This document shows, one piece after another, positions 1 through 9,183 of a stretch of DNA of 64,000 nt. The stretch spans positions 45,372 through 109,371 of the forward strand of contig WGLX01000017.1 in the NCBI GenBank assembly GCA_016125355.1, in the 5' to 3' direction. The notes below the pieces were generated by a model. It worked only from the letters and a program-made list of their open reading frames with translations, was not told the origin of the DNA and searched no databases. Each line of letters opens with the position of its first letter. Within the stretch, counting starts at the first letter, position 1. Origin of the DNA: Actinomycetales bacterium (lineage in GTDB: Bacteria; Actinomycetota; Actinomycetes; S36-B12). A program made the translations under genes and the position numbers.

Positions 1-310
1 CCAGGCCACCCGGGCGGTAGTTCTCGACGAGGACATCGGCGACCCGAGCCAGGTCGCCGGCCAGCTCGCGATCGGCGTCGTCGGACAGGTCGAGGGCGAT
101 GGAGGCCTTGTTGCGATTGACCGACTGGAAGTACGTCGACTGGCCGTCGGAGGCGAACGGCGGGCCCCATGCGCGGGTGTCATCACCGGCGCCGGGACGT
201 TCGACCTTGACCACCGTCGCACCGAGGTCGCCGAGCAGCATCGTCGCGTACGGACCGGCGAGGACGCGCGAGAAGTCGGCCACCAGGATCCCGTCCAGCG
301 CACCTCTCAC
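1..310 (-). CDS. CaiB/BaiF family CoA-transferase, N-terminal part (cut by window edge)
   Basis: About 103 N-terminal residues are present; the rest lies beyond the left edge. The frame reads from a GTG at 310-308 and opens [20 protein letters not shown], followed by [19 protein letters not shown] and [11 protein letters not shown]. This run is the standard N-terminal signature of class III (formyl-CoA/carnitine-type) CoA-transferases, which move CoA between carboxylic acids. The catalytic Asp of the family lies further downstream and is not visible, so substrate cannot be inferred. The gene sits 26 bp from the end of an inverted-repeat element. Confidence 0.85.
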   Translation of the reverse strand, partial: MRGALDGILVADFSRVLAGPYATMLLGDLGATVVKVERPGAGDDTRAWGPPFASDGQSTYFQSVNRNKASIALDLSDDADRELAGDLARVADVLVENYRPGGL

Positions 311-352
311 CCGCAGATTGTATCCAATCCCCCCCCACGAGTTGAACCGCTT

Positions 353-382
353 CCCGGCTCAATTCTGCAGAATTGAGCCGGG
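353..382. terminator. 30-bp perfect palindrome, possible terminator hairpin
   Basis: The palindrome starts CCCGGCTCAATTCTG and is followed directly by its reverse complement. It lies between the membrane-protein remnant and the CoA-transferase gene. There is no T-run, so a terminator role is only inferred. Confidence 0.4.
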
Positions 383-474
383 ATCGCGGTCGGTCTGCGC
401 AATTGCACCGCTTCGACGGCCCGCCGCCGCACCGAAATGGCACGGAGAATCCCCTGCGACGCCACCGGACACCG

Positions 475-701
475 TCAGTCCCGCGATGCCTTGCGCGCAA
501 CGAGGTACATCGGAAAGGCGATCAGCCACAAGACGATGCAGGCGATCAGCCAGTGCTCGGGCCGGTCGACGGTGATCGGTCCCACGGTGGCGACGACGTC
601 ACGGCCCTGCGCCCGATGCTGCGCGGCATCCCACGCCACCCAACATCCGTGGCCGCGACCACGACGAGGATCGCCATGGGGGCCAGGAGCAGCTGCTGCA
701 T
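475..701 (-). pseudogene. Small membrane-protein gene broken by a frameshift
   Basis: An ATG at 701-699 has a good ribosome binding site (AGGGAG) and encodes MQQLLLAPMAILVVVAATD, a start of membrane-segment type. The continuation that looks protein-like is in the -1 frame: WVAWDAAQHRAQGRD, then DRPEHWLIACIVLWLIAFP and MYLVARKASRD before a TGA at 477-475. Joined, these would give roughly 75 residues with two hydrophobic segments. The 227-bp span is not a multiple of three. It may be a decayed gene, a sequencing error, or a programmed -1 shift, although I see no clear slippery heptamer. I do not recognise the family. Confidence 0.4.
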
Positions 702-768
702 CCGGTCTCCCTCGCGTACCTCGACGATGGGTGGGCGAAGCGGTTCAGATCGTCATGATGACCGCGAT

Positions 769-798
769 CCCGGCTCAATTCTGCAGAATTGAGCCGGG
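769..798. terminator. 30-bp perfect palindrome after otsB
   Basis: Identical in sequence to the palindrome at 353-382 and placed 8 bp after the otsB stop codon on the minus strand. The position fits a terminator for the otsA-otsB transcript, but no T-run follows, so function is inferred. Confidence 0.4.
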
Positions 799-805
799 AA
801 GCGGT

Positions 806-1570
806 TCAACTCGTGCGGGGGGCGCGGAGGGTTGCGAGGGCCTGGAGCAGGGAGACCACCTCGTCCGGGCCGGCGACCCGCCATGCCGCCCGCGACGGCC
901 CGTCCCCCACCTTAACCCCGACGTCCCCGGCAGCGAGGGCGGCGAACGCATCCTCATCCGTCACGTCATCCCCCACGAACAGCGCCACGTCGGCGGCGGC
1001 CCGGTCCTTCAGCGCCTGCAACGCACGGCCCTTGCCCACCTGCACCACGGCGATCTCGATGACGTCCTTGCCCGTCGTCACGTGCACACCGGGCAGTGAC
1101 CCCGGACCCTCGAGCACGGCGGCCAGCACCTCGGGCTTGACCTCGTCCGGGACCCGACGGACGTGCACGGCGACGCTCGCCGGTTTCGTCTCGACGGCCG
1201 CGCCGTCGATCGGCTCCACGATGGCGGAGCACGCGCGGCTCACGCGGTCCAACAGCTTGCGGTCGTCGGCGCCGAGCCCATCGATCACGCCGGCCCGGAA
1301 CTCGACGCCGTGGCTGCCCACCAACTGGACGTGGGGCGGCATGCCGGCCACGGCCTCCAGCGCCTCGAGCGACCGGCCGGAGAGCACGGCGGCCACCGTT
1401 CCCGGCAGACCGCCCAGCCGATCGAGCACGTCGACGGCGCCCGGCACCGGCCGTGCCGCTCCGGGATCGTCGACGAGGTGCGAGAGCGTGCCGTCGAAGT
1501 CACAGCACACGAGCAGCCGATCGGCGTCCGCGAGGCGGGCCAAGGACGCGGCGTCGGGTCCGGCGGTCAC
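806..1570 (-). CDS. otsB: Trehalose-6-phosphate phosphatase
   Basis: Removes phosphate from trehalose 6-phosphate to give trehalose, the second step of the OtsAB pathway, in the cytoplasm. The 254-residue protein is a HAD-superfamily phosphatase: motif I DFDGTL is at residues 24-29 (Asp24 the expected nucleophile, Asp26 the acid), LSGRSLE follows, and GDDVTDEDAF near residue 205 carries the Mg-binding acids. The GTG start at 1570 shares a GTGA overlap with the otsA stop, so the two are translationally coupled. The last codons and TGA (ending Thr-Ser-stop) fall inside the inverted-repeat element. Confidence 0.93.
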   Translation of the reverse strand: MTAGPDAASLARLADADRLLVCCDFDGTLSHLVDDPGAARPVPGAVDVLDRLGGLPGTVAAVLSGRSLEALEAVAGMPPHVQLVGSHGVEFRAGVIDGLGADDRKLLDRVSRACSAIVEPIDGAAVETKPASVAVHVRRVPDEVKPEVLAAVLEGPGSLPGVHVTTGKDVIEIAVVQVGKGRALQALKDRAAADVALFVGDDVTDEDAFAALAAGDVGVKVGDGPSRAAWRVAGPDEVVSLLQALATLRAPRTS

Positions 1571-3021
1571 GTCAGCGCACCGGAAAGGGTCGCGAGGAAG
1601 CTGCGTGCCCACCGGTCCACGTCATGCTCGAACACGTTCGTGCGCAGCCCCTCCATGCGCTCGCTGAGCTCCTCTGGGGTGGCCGTGGCCACGGCGCCGA
1701 GCGTGCGCTTGAGCTGGTCGAGGTCGTAGGGGTTGACGAGGAAGGCGTCGTGCAGCTGCTGGGCCGCCCCGGTGAACTCGCTGAGAACAACGGCCCCGGT
1801 GTTGTCGGTGCGGCAGGCCACGTACTCCTTGACGACGAGGTTCATGCCATCGCGCAGCGGTGTCACCAGCAGGGCATCGGCGGCCACGTACATCGCCACG
1901 AGCTCCTCACGCGAGACGGCCTGACGCAGGTAGTGGATGGCCGGATCGCCCACGCGGCCGAGATCACCGTTGACGCGGCCCACCACGAGCTCCACGTCGT
2001 CGCGGATCCGGCGGTACTCCTCGACGTTCTCCCGGCTCGGGATCGCCAGCTGGAGCATGGTCACCTGGTCCGCGTCGAGGATGCCGTCGCGCACGGCCTC
2101 GCCGAAGGCTCGCATCCGGATGTCGATGCCCTTGGTGTAGTCGAGTCGGTCGACCCCGAGGAAGATCAGTGGATAGTCGCCGAGCTCGCGCCTGATCTCC
2201 CGGGCGCGCGCCTGCACGGCGGGAGTCATGGCGAGGGCCTCGAAGGACTTCGCATCGATGCCGATGGGGAAGCTGCCCACGCGGACGGTGCGGTAGCCGT
2301 GGGTCTCCGGCACCTCGACCCGATCGCCTCCGGGTCGCAGGGCAAGCAGGCGGCGGACTGCGGAGAGGAAGTTCTGGGCACTGGTGACGGTCTGGAACCC
2401 CACGAGATCCGCGCCGAGCAGGCCCTCGAGGATCTGACGCCGCCACGGCAACTGCGCGAACAGCTCCACGGGCGGGAACGGGATGTGCAGGAAGAACCCG
2501 ATGCGCATGTCCGGTCGCTGCTCCCGCAGCAGACGCGGCACGAGCTGCAACTGGTAGTCGTGCACCCACACCACGCCATTCGGCGGCGCCGACTGGGCGC
2601 CCACGTCCGCGAACCGGCGGTTGACGTCCACGTAGCGCTCGAACTCGTGGCGGTGGTAGATCGGAGTGGCCACGGCATCGTGGTACAGCGGCCAGATCGC
2701 ACCGTTCGCGAGGCCCTCGTAGTAGTCATGGACGTCGAGCTCGGTCAGTGGCACCTCGCCGATGCCGAGGCCGTCCAGCTCCTCCGGAAGACCCGGCGTC
2801 GCCTCGCCGCTCCCGCTGAGGTGCCCACTCCACCCGATCCACGTCGCCCGGGCGCCCTGGAGGGCGGGCTCGAGAGCGCTCACCAGCCCGCCCGGCGACC
2901 GCTGCCACGTCATGTCCGGACCCTCGCCGACCGCCTCGATGGGCAGCCGGTTGGCCACGACGATGAGGTCCTGGGGGTCGGAGGTGGCGGTCACGGGGCC
3001 GGGAACGGGAGTCTGCGGCAT
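1567..3021 (-). CDS. otsA: Trehalose-6-phosphate synthase (UDP-forming, GT20)
   Basis: Transfers glucose from a nucleotide sugar to glucose 6-phosphate, giving trehalose 6-phosphate for OtsB. The 484-residue protein has the GT20 signatures in order: VVANRLPIE near the start, SPGGLVSALEPAL, WVHDYQLQLVPRLLRE, FLGVDRLDYTKGI, and LRDGMNLVVKEYVACR in the C-terminal nucleotide-binding half. I place the start at the ATG at 3021 (MPQTPVPG), because the open frame upstream has no family-like sequence. It overlaps otsB by 4 bases and forms a two-gene operon. Trehalose is a common osmoprotectant and cell-wall precursor in actinobacteria. Confidence 0.94.
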   Translation of the reverse strand: MPQTPVPGPVTATSDPQDLIVVANRLPIEAVGEGPDMTWQRSPGGLVSALEPALQGARATWIGWSGHLSGSGEATPGLPEELDGLGIGEVPLTELDVHDYYEGLANGAIWPLYHDAVATPIYHRHEFERYVDVNRRFADVGAQSAPPNGVVWVHDYQLQLVPRLLREQRPDMRIGFFLHIPFPPVELFAQLPWRRQILEGLLGADLVGFQTVTSAQNFLSAVRRLLALRPGGDRVEVPETHGYRTVRVGSFPIGIDAKSFEALAMTPAVQARAREIRRELGDYPLIFLGVDRLDYTKGIDIRMRAFGEAVRDGILDADQVTMLQLAIPSRENVEEYRRIRDDVELVVGRVNGDLGRVGDPAIHYLRQAVSREELVAMYVAADALLVTPLRDGMNLVVKEYVACRTDNTGAVVLSEFTGAAQQLHDAFLVNPYDLDQLKRTLGAVATATPEELSERMEGLRTNVFEHDVDRWARSFLATLSGALT

Positions 3022-3092
3022 ACCGCCATGCTCGCGCACGGTGCGCCACCCCCGGCGGGTGGTTCCGATACCCGGACGACTGGTCCGCACTA

Positions 3093-3115
3093 CGGACGGG
3101 CAGCACGCCCGTCCG
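3093..3115 (-). terminator. Hairpin after prpE
   Basis: CGGACGGGC pairs with GCCCGTCCG across a 5-nt AGCAC loop, a 9-bp GC-rich stem just after the prpE stop and before otsA. No T-run is visible. Confidence 0.45.
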
Positions 3116-3120
3116 GTCGA

Positions 3121-4998
3121 TCAGTCCGACTGGAGCAACGGCGTGATCGCCTCGAGGACCCGGACGTCCTCGATCGTGCTGGGCACCGGCTCGGGCCGGC
3201 CATCGGCGATCCCCCGCATCGTCCGGCGCAGGATCTTCCCCGACCGCGTCTTGGGCAGACCGGGCACGACCACGACCTCCTTGAGCGCCGCCACCGGGCC
3301 GATCTGCTCACGGACCGCGGCCACGATCTCGACCTCGATGTCGCGGGGATCCGCGGCCACTCCGGCCTTCAGGACGACGAAGGCGCGCGGCACCTGTCCC
3401 TTCAATGCGTCGTGCACGCCGATGACCGCGCACTCGGCCACCGCGGGGTGCGCGGCCACGACCGCCTCCATCGACCCGGTCGACAGCCGATGGCCGGCCA
3501 CGTTGATGACATCGTCCGTTCGGCCCATCACGTAGACGTAGCCGTCCTCGTCGAGGTAGCCGCCGTCACCCGTCGTGTAGTTGCCGGGGAACGCACTGAG
3601 GTACCCATCGATGTACCGCTGGTCGTCTCCCCACAGCGTCGGGAGCGTTCCCGGGGGCAGCGGCAGCCGGATGACGATGGCACCGTCCTGTCCGGCGGGC
3701 AGGTCCTCGCCCCGCGAGTCCACGACCCGCACGTCGTATCCCGGCACGGCGACCGTCGGCGAGCCGGGCTTGATGGGCATGGGCTCCAGCCCGCGGAGGT
3801 TCGCTGCGATGGGCCAGCCCGTCTCGGTCTGCCACCAGTTGTCGACGACCGGCACGCCGAGCCGCTCGCTGGCCCAGTGGTAGGTGTCGGGGTCGAGCCG
3901 CTCTCCTGCGAGGAAGAGGGTGCGCAAGGAGGCCAAGTCGTGCCGGCCGATGAGTGCACCGTCGGGATCCTCACGCTTGATGGCCCGGATCGCCGTGGGC
4001 GCGGTGAACAGGCCCGCCACCCCGTGCTCCGCGACGACGCGCCAGAAGGCGCCCGCATCGGGAGTGCCGACCGGCTTGCCCTCGTAGAGAACCGTCGTGG
4101 CTCCGGTGATCAGCGGTGCGTACACGATGTAGGAGTGACCGACGACCCAGCCCACGTCGGAGGCCGCCCACCATGTGTCGTCCGGCCCTATGCCGTAGAC
4201 CTTGTCGAACGACCACGCCATCGCCACCGCATGGCCACCGTTGTCCCGCACGACGCCCTTGGGCTTCCCCGTCGTCCCCGACGTGTACAGGACGTAGAGC
4301 GGGTCGGTCGCCTTGACGGGCACGGCGTCATGCGGAGCTGCGTGCGCCATCAGCTCCCGCCAGTCGTGATCGCGCTCCCCCATCGCGGCGACGGCCTCGG
4401 GGCGCTGCAGGATGACGCTGGCGGCCGGCACATGGGTCGCCAGTCGCAGCGCCTCGTCGAGCAGCGGCTTGTAGGCGATCACCCGGGACGGCTCGATGCC
4501 GCAGCTGGCGGAGACGACCACGGTCGGCTGGGCGTCATCGATCCGCACCGCAAGCTCAGCCGGGGCGAAGCCGCCGAACACCACCGAATGCACGGCCCCG
4601 AGCCGGGCGGTCGCGAGCATCGCCACCACAGCCTCCGGGATCATGGGCATGTAGATGAGGACCCGGTCACCCGTGCCGACCCCTAGATGCGCAAGGACCC
4701 CCGCGAAGCGGGACACCTCGTCGAGCAGCTCGGCATAGGTGATCCTCCGCTGGCTCCCGGTCACCGGGCTGTCGTAGACGATCGCGACCCGGTCGCCTCG
4801 ACCAGCGTCGACATGTCGATCCACCGCGTTGACGCACGTATTGAGCCAGCCATCCGGGAACCATCGATACAGGGGGGCGTCGGAGTCGTCGATGCCGACG
4901 GTCGGCGGAGTCACCCAGTCGATGCGGCTCGTCTCGGCGAGCCAGAAGGCCGATGGATCGGCCAGGGCCGCATCGCGCACCCGCGCATAGTCACTCAC
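3121..4998 (-). CDS. prpE: Propionyl-CoA synthetase (acetyl-CoA synthetase family)
   Basis: Activates a short-chain acid, most likely propionate, to its CoA ester through an acyl-adenylate. The 625-residue protein shows the ANL-family core: the P-loop YTSGTTGKPKG followed by VVRDNGGHAVA, a run characteristic of PrpE/ACSS3 rather than acetate-type Acs. WWQTETG, YTTGDGGYLDEDGY and GRTDDVINVAGHRLSTG follow. The C-terminal KTRSGKILRR holds the catalytic Lys that is often acetylated in this family. The GTG start at 4998 overlaps the upstream channel gene's TAG by one base. Propionate specificity is inferred from motif similarity; other short acids are possible. Confidence 0.87.
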   Translation of the reverse strand: MSDYARVRDAALADPSAFWLAETSRIDWVTPPTVGIDDSDAPLYRWFPDGWLNTCVNAVDRHVDAGRGDRVAIVYDSPVTGSQRRITYAELLDEVSRFAGVLAHLGVGTGDRVLIYMPMIPEAVVAMLATARLGAVHSVVFGGFAPAELAVRIDDAQPTVVVSASCGIEPSRVIAYKPLLDEALRLATHVPAASVILQRPEAVAAMGERDHDWRELMAHAAPHDAVPVKATDPLYVLYTSGTTGKPKGVVRDNGGHAVAMAWSFDKVYGIGPDDTWWAASDVGWVVGHSYIVYAPLITGATTVLYEGKPVGTPDAGAFWRVVAEHGVAGLFTAPTAIRAIKREDPDGALIGRHDLASLRTLFLAGERLDPDTYHWASERLGVPVVDNWWQTETGWPIAANLRGLEPMPIKPGSPTVAVPGYDVRVVDSRGEDLPAGQDGAIVIRLPLPPGTLPTLWGDDQRYIDGYLSAFPGNYTTGDGGYLDEDGYVYVMGRTDDVINVAGHRLSTGSMEAVVAAHPAVAECAVIGVHDALKGQVPRAFVVLKAGVAADPRDIEVEIVAAVREQIGPVAALKEVVVVPGLPKTRSGKILRRTMRGIADGRPEPVPSTIEDVRVLEAITPLLQSD

Positions 4999-5594
4999 TA
5001 GTCCTCCAGCACCTCGGCGGTCGTCTTCATGTCCGGAGCCTCATGACGGGCCTGCAGCGCACTTCGTGCCGCGCCACCGATCACCTTGATTGCCACGCCG
5101 ATGAAGGCGAGGTCAAGGGCCATCTGGACCATGGTCACCGAGCGCGCCAGCGAGGTCACCGGGGTGATGTCCCCGAACCCGACCGTCGCCAGGACGGTCA
5201 GCGAGAAGTAGTAACCGGTGAACGCGTCGAGCGGCTCCGTGAAGGCGCCCCTGTCGTTCACGGAGATGAGGACGTAGAACATCGAGAAGATGGCGAGGAA
5301 CATCGTCGCCACCAGGATCAGCGCCTCGACCGCCCTCAGGGTCGGGAACTTGGCCTTGTAGACCGAGGACAGCTGTCGCCGGAAGTACCAGATGTACAGG
5401 CTCGTCATGACGATCGCCAGCACGAGCGGCACCGCGAAGCGGCCGTCCGGAACGTCCGGTAGCAGGGTCAGCATCAGCCCGATCAGGAGGAAGCTCAGCG
5501 CAACCCGGACGATCGTCCAGAACAGGGCGGTCAGGATCTCGGTCCTGCTGGGGCGGGCGCCGGGCATCGGCAGTCCTGGGGCCGGGGCGCTCAC
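4998..5594 (-). CDS. Two-pore-domain-type potassium channel protein
   Basis: A 198-residue membrane protein with four hydrophobic segments (about residues 24-48, 56-74, 90-112 and 145-168). The pore loop GYYFSLTVLATVGFGDITP contains the K+ selectivity filter TVGFGD. The architecture (two N-terminal segments, then TM-pore-TM) matches small bacterial K+ channels without a cytoplasmic RCK domain. Start is GTG at 5594; an internal ATG at 5567 is an alternative. It shares one base with prpE downstream, so the two are probably co-transcribed although no functional link is known. Confidence 0.85.
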   Translation of the reverse strand: MSAPAPGLPMPGARPSRTEILTALFWTIVRVALSFLLIGLMLTLLPDVPDGRFAVPLVLAIVMTSLYIWYFRRQLSSVYKAKFPTLRAVEALILVATMFLAIFSMFYVLISVNDRGAFTEPLDAFTGYYFSLTVLATVGFGDITPVTSLARSVTMVQMALDLAFIGVAIKVIGGAARSALQARHEAPDMKTTAEVLED

Positions 5595-5651
5595 CCGAGG
5601 CAGTCTGCCACTCGTGGGACCGATGTTGCACTCGCTTCGGGCGCTGCGTCC

Positions 5652-6770
5652 TCACACGAGCGCGGCCAGCTGGCCGCAGGCGCCGTCGATCTCGCGCCCC
5701 CGGGTGTCCCGCACCGTGACCGCCACGCCCCGACGCTCGAGCGTCTGCACGAAAGCGCGCTCATCCTCCGGCCGCGAGGCCGTCCACTGGGAGCCGGGCG
5801 TCGGGTTGAGGGGAATGAGGTTCACGTGCGCGAGGTGGCCGACGAGCAGGTCAGCGAGCAGGTCCGCACGCCATGCCTGGTCGTTGACGTCCTTGATGAG
5901 GGCGTACTCGATGCTCACCCGCCGGTGGGTGCGCTCGGCGTAGTACCAGGCCGCCTCCATCACCTCGGCCACCTTCCACCGGGTGTTGACCGGCACGAGG
6001 GTGTCGCGCAGGCCGTCGTCCGGCGCATGCAGCGAGATGGCGAGGGTCACCGGCACGCCCTCGTCCGCGAGCTCCCGGATCCGCGGCACCAGGCCCACCG
6101 TGGAGACGGTGATGCCGCGCGCGCTCATCCCGAGGCCGGCGGGGACGGGATCGACGAGACGCCGCACCGCACCGACGACGGCCCGGTAGTTGGCCAGTGG
6201 CTCGCCCATCCCCATGAACACCACATTGGATACGCGCCCCGGGCCACCCGGGATCGACCCGGTGTCCAAGGCGCGGGCGCCGGCGACCACCTGGTCGACG
6301 ATCTCCGCCGTCGAGAGGTTGCGGGTCAGGCCACCTTGGCCGGTGGCGCAGAACGGGCAGTTCATGCCGCAGCCGGCCTGCGACGAGATGCACATGGTCA
6401 CGCGGTCCGGATACCGCATGAGCACGCTCTCGACCAGGGCGCCGTCGTGCAGCCGCCACACGGCCTTGACGGTGGTGCCGTTGTCGCAGTCGATGGCCCG
6501 GACCGGCGTGAGCAGGGGGGGCAGCAGTCGCTCGCCGATGAGTTCCCGGGCATCGGCAGGCAGGTCGGTCCACGTCGAGGGATCCTCCTCGTGCCGGCCG
6601 AGGACGTGACGGGACACCTGATCGGCACGGAAGGCGGGAAGGCCGAGATCCACGACCGCAGCTCGACGCTCCTCGGGTGCCAGATCGAGCAGGTGGATCG
6701 GGGGCTTGCCGCGCCGTGGGGCCTCGAAGACGAGTTCGCCCGGGCGCGGGGCACCACCGGAGGACGTCAT
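5652..6770 (-). CDS. rlmN: 23S rRNA (A2503-C2)/tRNA (A37-C2) methyltransferase
   Basis: A radical-SAM enzyme that methylates C2 of A2503 in 23S rRNA, and in some species A37 of tRNAs. The 372-residue protein has the CX3CX2C cluster motif as CGMNCPFC, preceded by SQAG. It also has GMGEPLANY for SAM binding, [13 protein letters not shown], and a C-terminal [15 protein letters not shown], where the Cys would be the resolving or methyl-carrying cysteine of the family. The ATG at 6770 lies next to the end of cdsA upstream, so it is the distal gene of the rpsB-to-rlmN cluster. Confidence 0.95.
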   Translation of the reverse strand: MTSSGGAPRPGELVFEAPRRGKPPIHLLDLAPEERRAAVVDLGLPAFRADQVSRHVLGRHEEDPSTWTDLPADARELIGERLLPPLLTPVRAIDCDNGTTVKAVWRLHDGALVESVLMRYPDRVTMCISSQAGCGMNCPFCATGQGGLTRNLSTAEIVDQVVAGARALDTGSIPGGPGRVSNVVFMGMGEPLANYRAVVGAVRRLVDPVPAGLGMSARGITVSTVGLVPRIRELADEGVPVTLAISLHAPDDGLRDTLVPVNTRWKVAEVMEAAWYYAERTHRRVSIEYALIKDVNDQAWRADLLADLLVGHLAHVNLIPLNPTPGSQWTASRPEDERAFVQTLERRGVAVTVRDTRGREIDGACGQLAALV

Positions 6771-6771
6771 C

Positions 6772-7623
6772 TCAGACTCCGGTGCCGCTGCCGAGGAACA
6801 GGGTGAACAATGCCCACGACGTGAACGCGTTCGGGATGAGCGAGTCGAATCGATCCATCATGCCGCCATGGCCGGGCAGGAAGGTGCCCATGTCCTTGAC
6901 GCCGAGATCCCGCTTGATCGCGCTCTCCGCGAAGTCGCCGGCCGTGGCGGTCACCGTCATGACCAGGCCGGCGATCACGCCCTGCCACCACGGGGCATCG
7001 AAGATCAGCGCCCAGCACAGGGCCCCGACGACGCCCTGCAGCAGCACCGAGCCGGCAAAGCCCTCCCACGACTTCTTGGGGCTGATGGTCGGTGCGATCG
7101 GATGCCTGCCGAACAGGACGCCGGCCGCGTATCCGCCGATGTCGTTCGAGATCGTGAGCAGGATGAACACGACGATGCGCTGTGGGCCGTTGTCCGCAGC
7201 GAGCGTCATCGCGAGGAAGCCCGCCATGAAGGGCAGGTAGACAATGGTGAAGACGCTGGCCGTCACATCCCGGACGTAGCCCTCGTAGCCGCGCCGGATG
7301 CGCCAGATCATCGCGGCCAGGATGGCGATGCCGGTCGCCGCGATGAGGGCGATGGGTCCCCAGACGTAGGCCACGCTCGGCACGACGATGGTCGCCGCGT
7401 AGGCCGGCGTGCGCGCCACGCGCATGTTGGCGTGTGCGAAGGCCGCGATGATCTCGTAGACCGCGACCAGCATGGTGGCGACGATCACCGCGATGAAGAG
7501 CCACTTGTAGAAGATCAGGCTCAGGATGACGACGACGCCGAGTGCCACCCCCGAGGCGATCGCGGCGGGGAGGTTGCGTCCTGCGCGTGGACGCTGCTCG
7601 GCGGACGGCTGGGCCTCACCCAT
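6772..7623 (-). CDS. cdsA: Phosphatidate cytidylyltransferase (CDP-diglyceride synthase)
   Basis: Makes CDP-diacylglycerol from CTP and phosphatidic acid in the membrane, feeding all phospholipid synthesis. The 283-residue protein has a soluble N-terminal 20 residues, then about eight hydrophobic segments. The family signature sits near residues 233-256: [13 protein letters not shown], then [12 protein letters not shown] with the metal-binding Asp. The ATG is at 7623. In this window plsX, gpsA and plsC supply the upstream phosphatidic-acid steps. Confidence 0.95.
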   Translation of the reverse strand: MGEAQPSAEQRPRAGRNLPAAIASGVALGVVVILSLIFYKWLFIAVIVATMLVAVYEIIAAFAHANMRVARTPAYAATIVVPSVAYVWGPIALIAATGIAILAAMIWRIRRGYEGYVRDVTASVFTIVYLPFMAGFLAMTLAADNGPQRIVVFILLTISNDIGGYAAGVLFGRHPIAPTISPKKSWEGFAGSVLLQGVVGALCWALIFDAPWWQGVIAGLVMTVTATAGDFAESAIKRDLGVKDMGTFLPGHGGMMDRFDSLIPNAFTSWALFTLFLGSGTGV

Positions 7624-7647
7624 GAGGCCCCTCGGGGCACATGCGGG

Positions 7648-8214
7648 TCAGACCTCGAGCAGTTCTGCTTCTTTGTGCTTGAGCAGCTCGTCGATGTGCT
7701 CGACGTGCTTGTGGGTCACGTCGTCGAGGTGCTTCTCGGCCCTCCGGACATCGTCCTCGCCGGCTTCGCCGTCCTTGACGAGCTTGTCGAGCGCATCCTT
7801 GGCATGGCGACGGATATTGCGGACGGACACCCGCGCATCCTCCGCCTTGTGCTTGGCGACCTTGATGTACTCCTTGCGCCGCTCCTCGGTCAGCTGCGGA
7901 AGGTTGACGCGGATGATGGATCCGTCGTTGTTCGGGTTGATGCCCAGGTCGCTGTCGCGAAGTGCCTTCTCGACGGCGTGCATCGAGCCCTTGTCGTAGG
8001 GCGTGATGAGGATCATCCGGGCCTCAGGGATCTGGATCGAGGCGAGCTGGTTCACCGGCGTGGGCGTGCCGTAGTAGTCGACCATCACCTTGTTGAACAT
8101 CGCCGCGTTGGCTCGACCGGTACGGATGGTGGCGAAGTCCTCGCGGGCCACCGCGATCGCCTTGTCCATCTTCTCCTCGGCGTCGAGGAGGATGTCGTCG
8201 ATCTGCTCGCTCAC
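7648..8214 (-). CDS. frr: Ribosome recycling factor
   Basis: Splits the post-termination ribosome together with EF-G. At 188 residues it has the normal length. It begins with a GTG ([19 protein letters not shown]), carries the conserved RTGRANAAM near residue 31, and ends in the long helical arm [13 protein letters not shown]. It starts 13 bp after the pyrH stop, the usual pyrH-frr arrangement, and is followed by cdsA. Confidence 0.97.
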   Translation of the reverse strand: MSEQIDDILLDAEEKMDKAIAVAREDFATIRTGRANAAMFNKVMVDYYGTPTPVNQLASIQIPEARMILITPYDKGSMHAVEKALRDSDLGINPNNDGSIIRVNLPQLTEERRKEYIKVAKHKAEDARVSVRNIRRHAKDALDKLVKDGEAGEDDVRRAEKHLDDVTHKHVEHIDELLKHKEAELLEV

Positions 8215-8227
8215 GTCAGCTCCTTGT

Positions 8228-9082
<855 letters not shown>

Positions 9083-9120
9083 CTATTGGGCCTGCGGCCG
9101 CCATGGCTCCCGGTGTCGAA

Positions 9121-9183
9121 TCAGGCCTGGCCGGGCTCGACCAGATCCGCCCAAGGCCAGGCCTCAGGCCTGGCCGGGCTCGA
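9121..9183 (-). repeat. Direct repeat duplicating the tsf 3' end
   Basis: A 20-bp sequence (TCAGGCCTGGCCGGGCTCGA on the plus strand) occurs at 9164-9183, where it encodes the end of tsf including the stop. It recurs exactly at 9121-9140 in the tsf-pyrH gap. The two copies are 43 bp apart. Confidence 0.85.
9155..9175 (-). terminator. Hairpin overlapping the tsf stop codon
   Basis: GGCCAGGCC and GGCCTGGCC form a perfect 9-bp stem around a 3-nt loop that is the stop codon itself. It may terminate or attenuate transcription between tsf and pyrH, although no T-run follows. Confidence 0.4.

Larger units (their letters stand above)
311..805. other. Intergenic stretch holding an inverted-repeat element and a gene remnant
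   Basis: No intact gene is visible between the CoA-transferase start and the end of otsB. The space is almost wholly filled by a 478-bp unit bounded by 55-bp perfect inverted repeats (337-391 and 760-814), with a frameshifted small membrane-protein gene inside. Both are listed separately. Confidence 0.7.
337..814. repeat. Inverted-repeat (MITE-like) element, long copy
   Basis: Two 55-nt arms, 337-391 and 760-814, are perfect reverse complements. Each arm begins at its outer end with ACGAGTTGAACCGCTT and contains a 30-bp perfect palindrome (353-382 and 769-798) centred on CTGCAG. Inside, a second degenerate arm pair (about 399-416 and 736-752) repeats the ACCGCTTC core, suggesting a nested older copy. 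The right end overlaps the otsB stop codon. The same outer arm bounds a shorter element at 23975-24066. No clear target-site duplication is seen. It could be a non-autonomous mobile element or a paired terminator-type repeat. Confidence 0.75.

Noticed and set aside
1453..4686. Very long plus-strand open frame opposite otsA and prpE
   Set aside because: It is antisense to two clear enzymes; high GC removes stops in the mirrored frame. Composition is His/Asp/Val-Gly noise with no domain.
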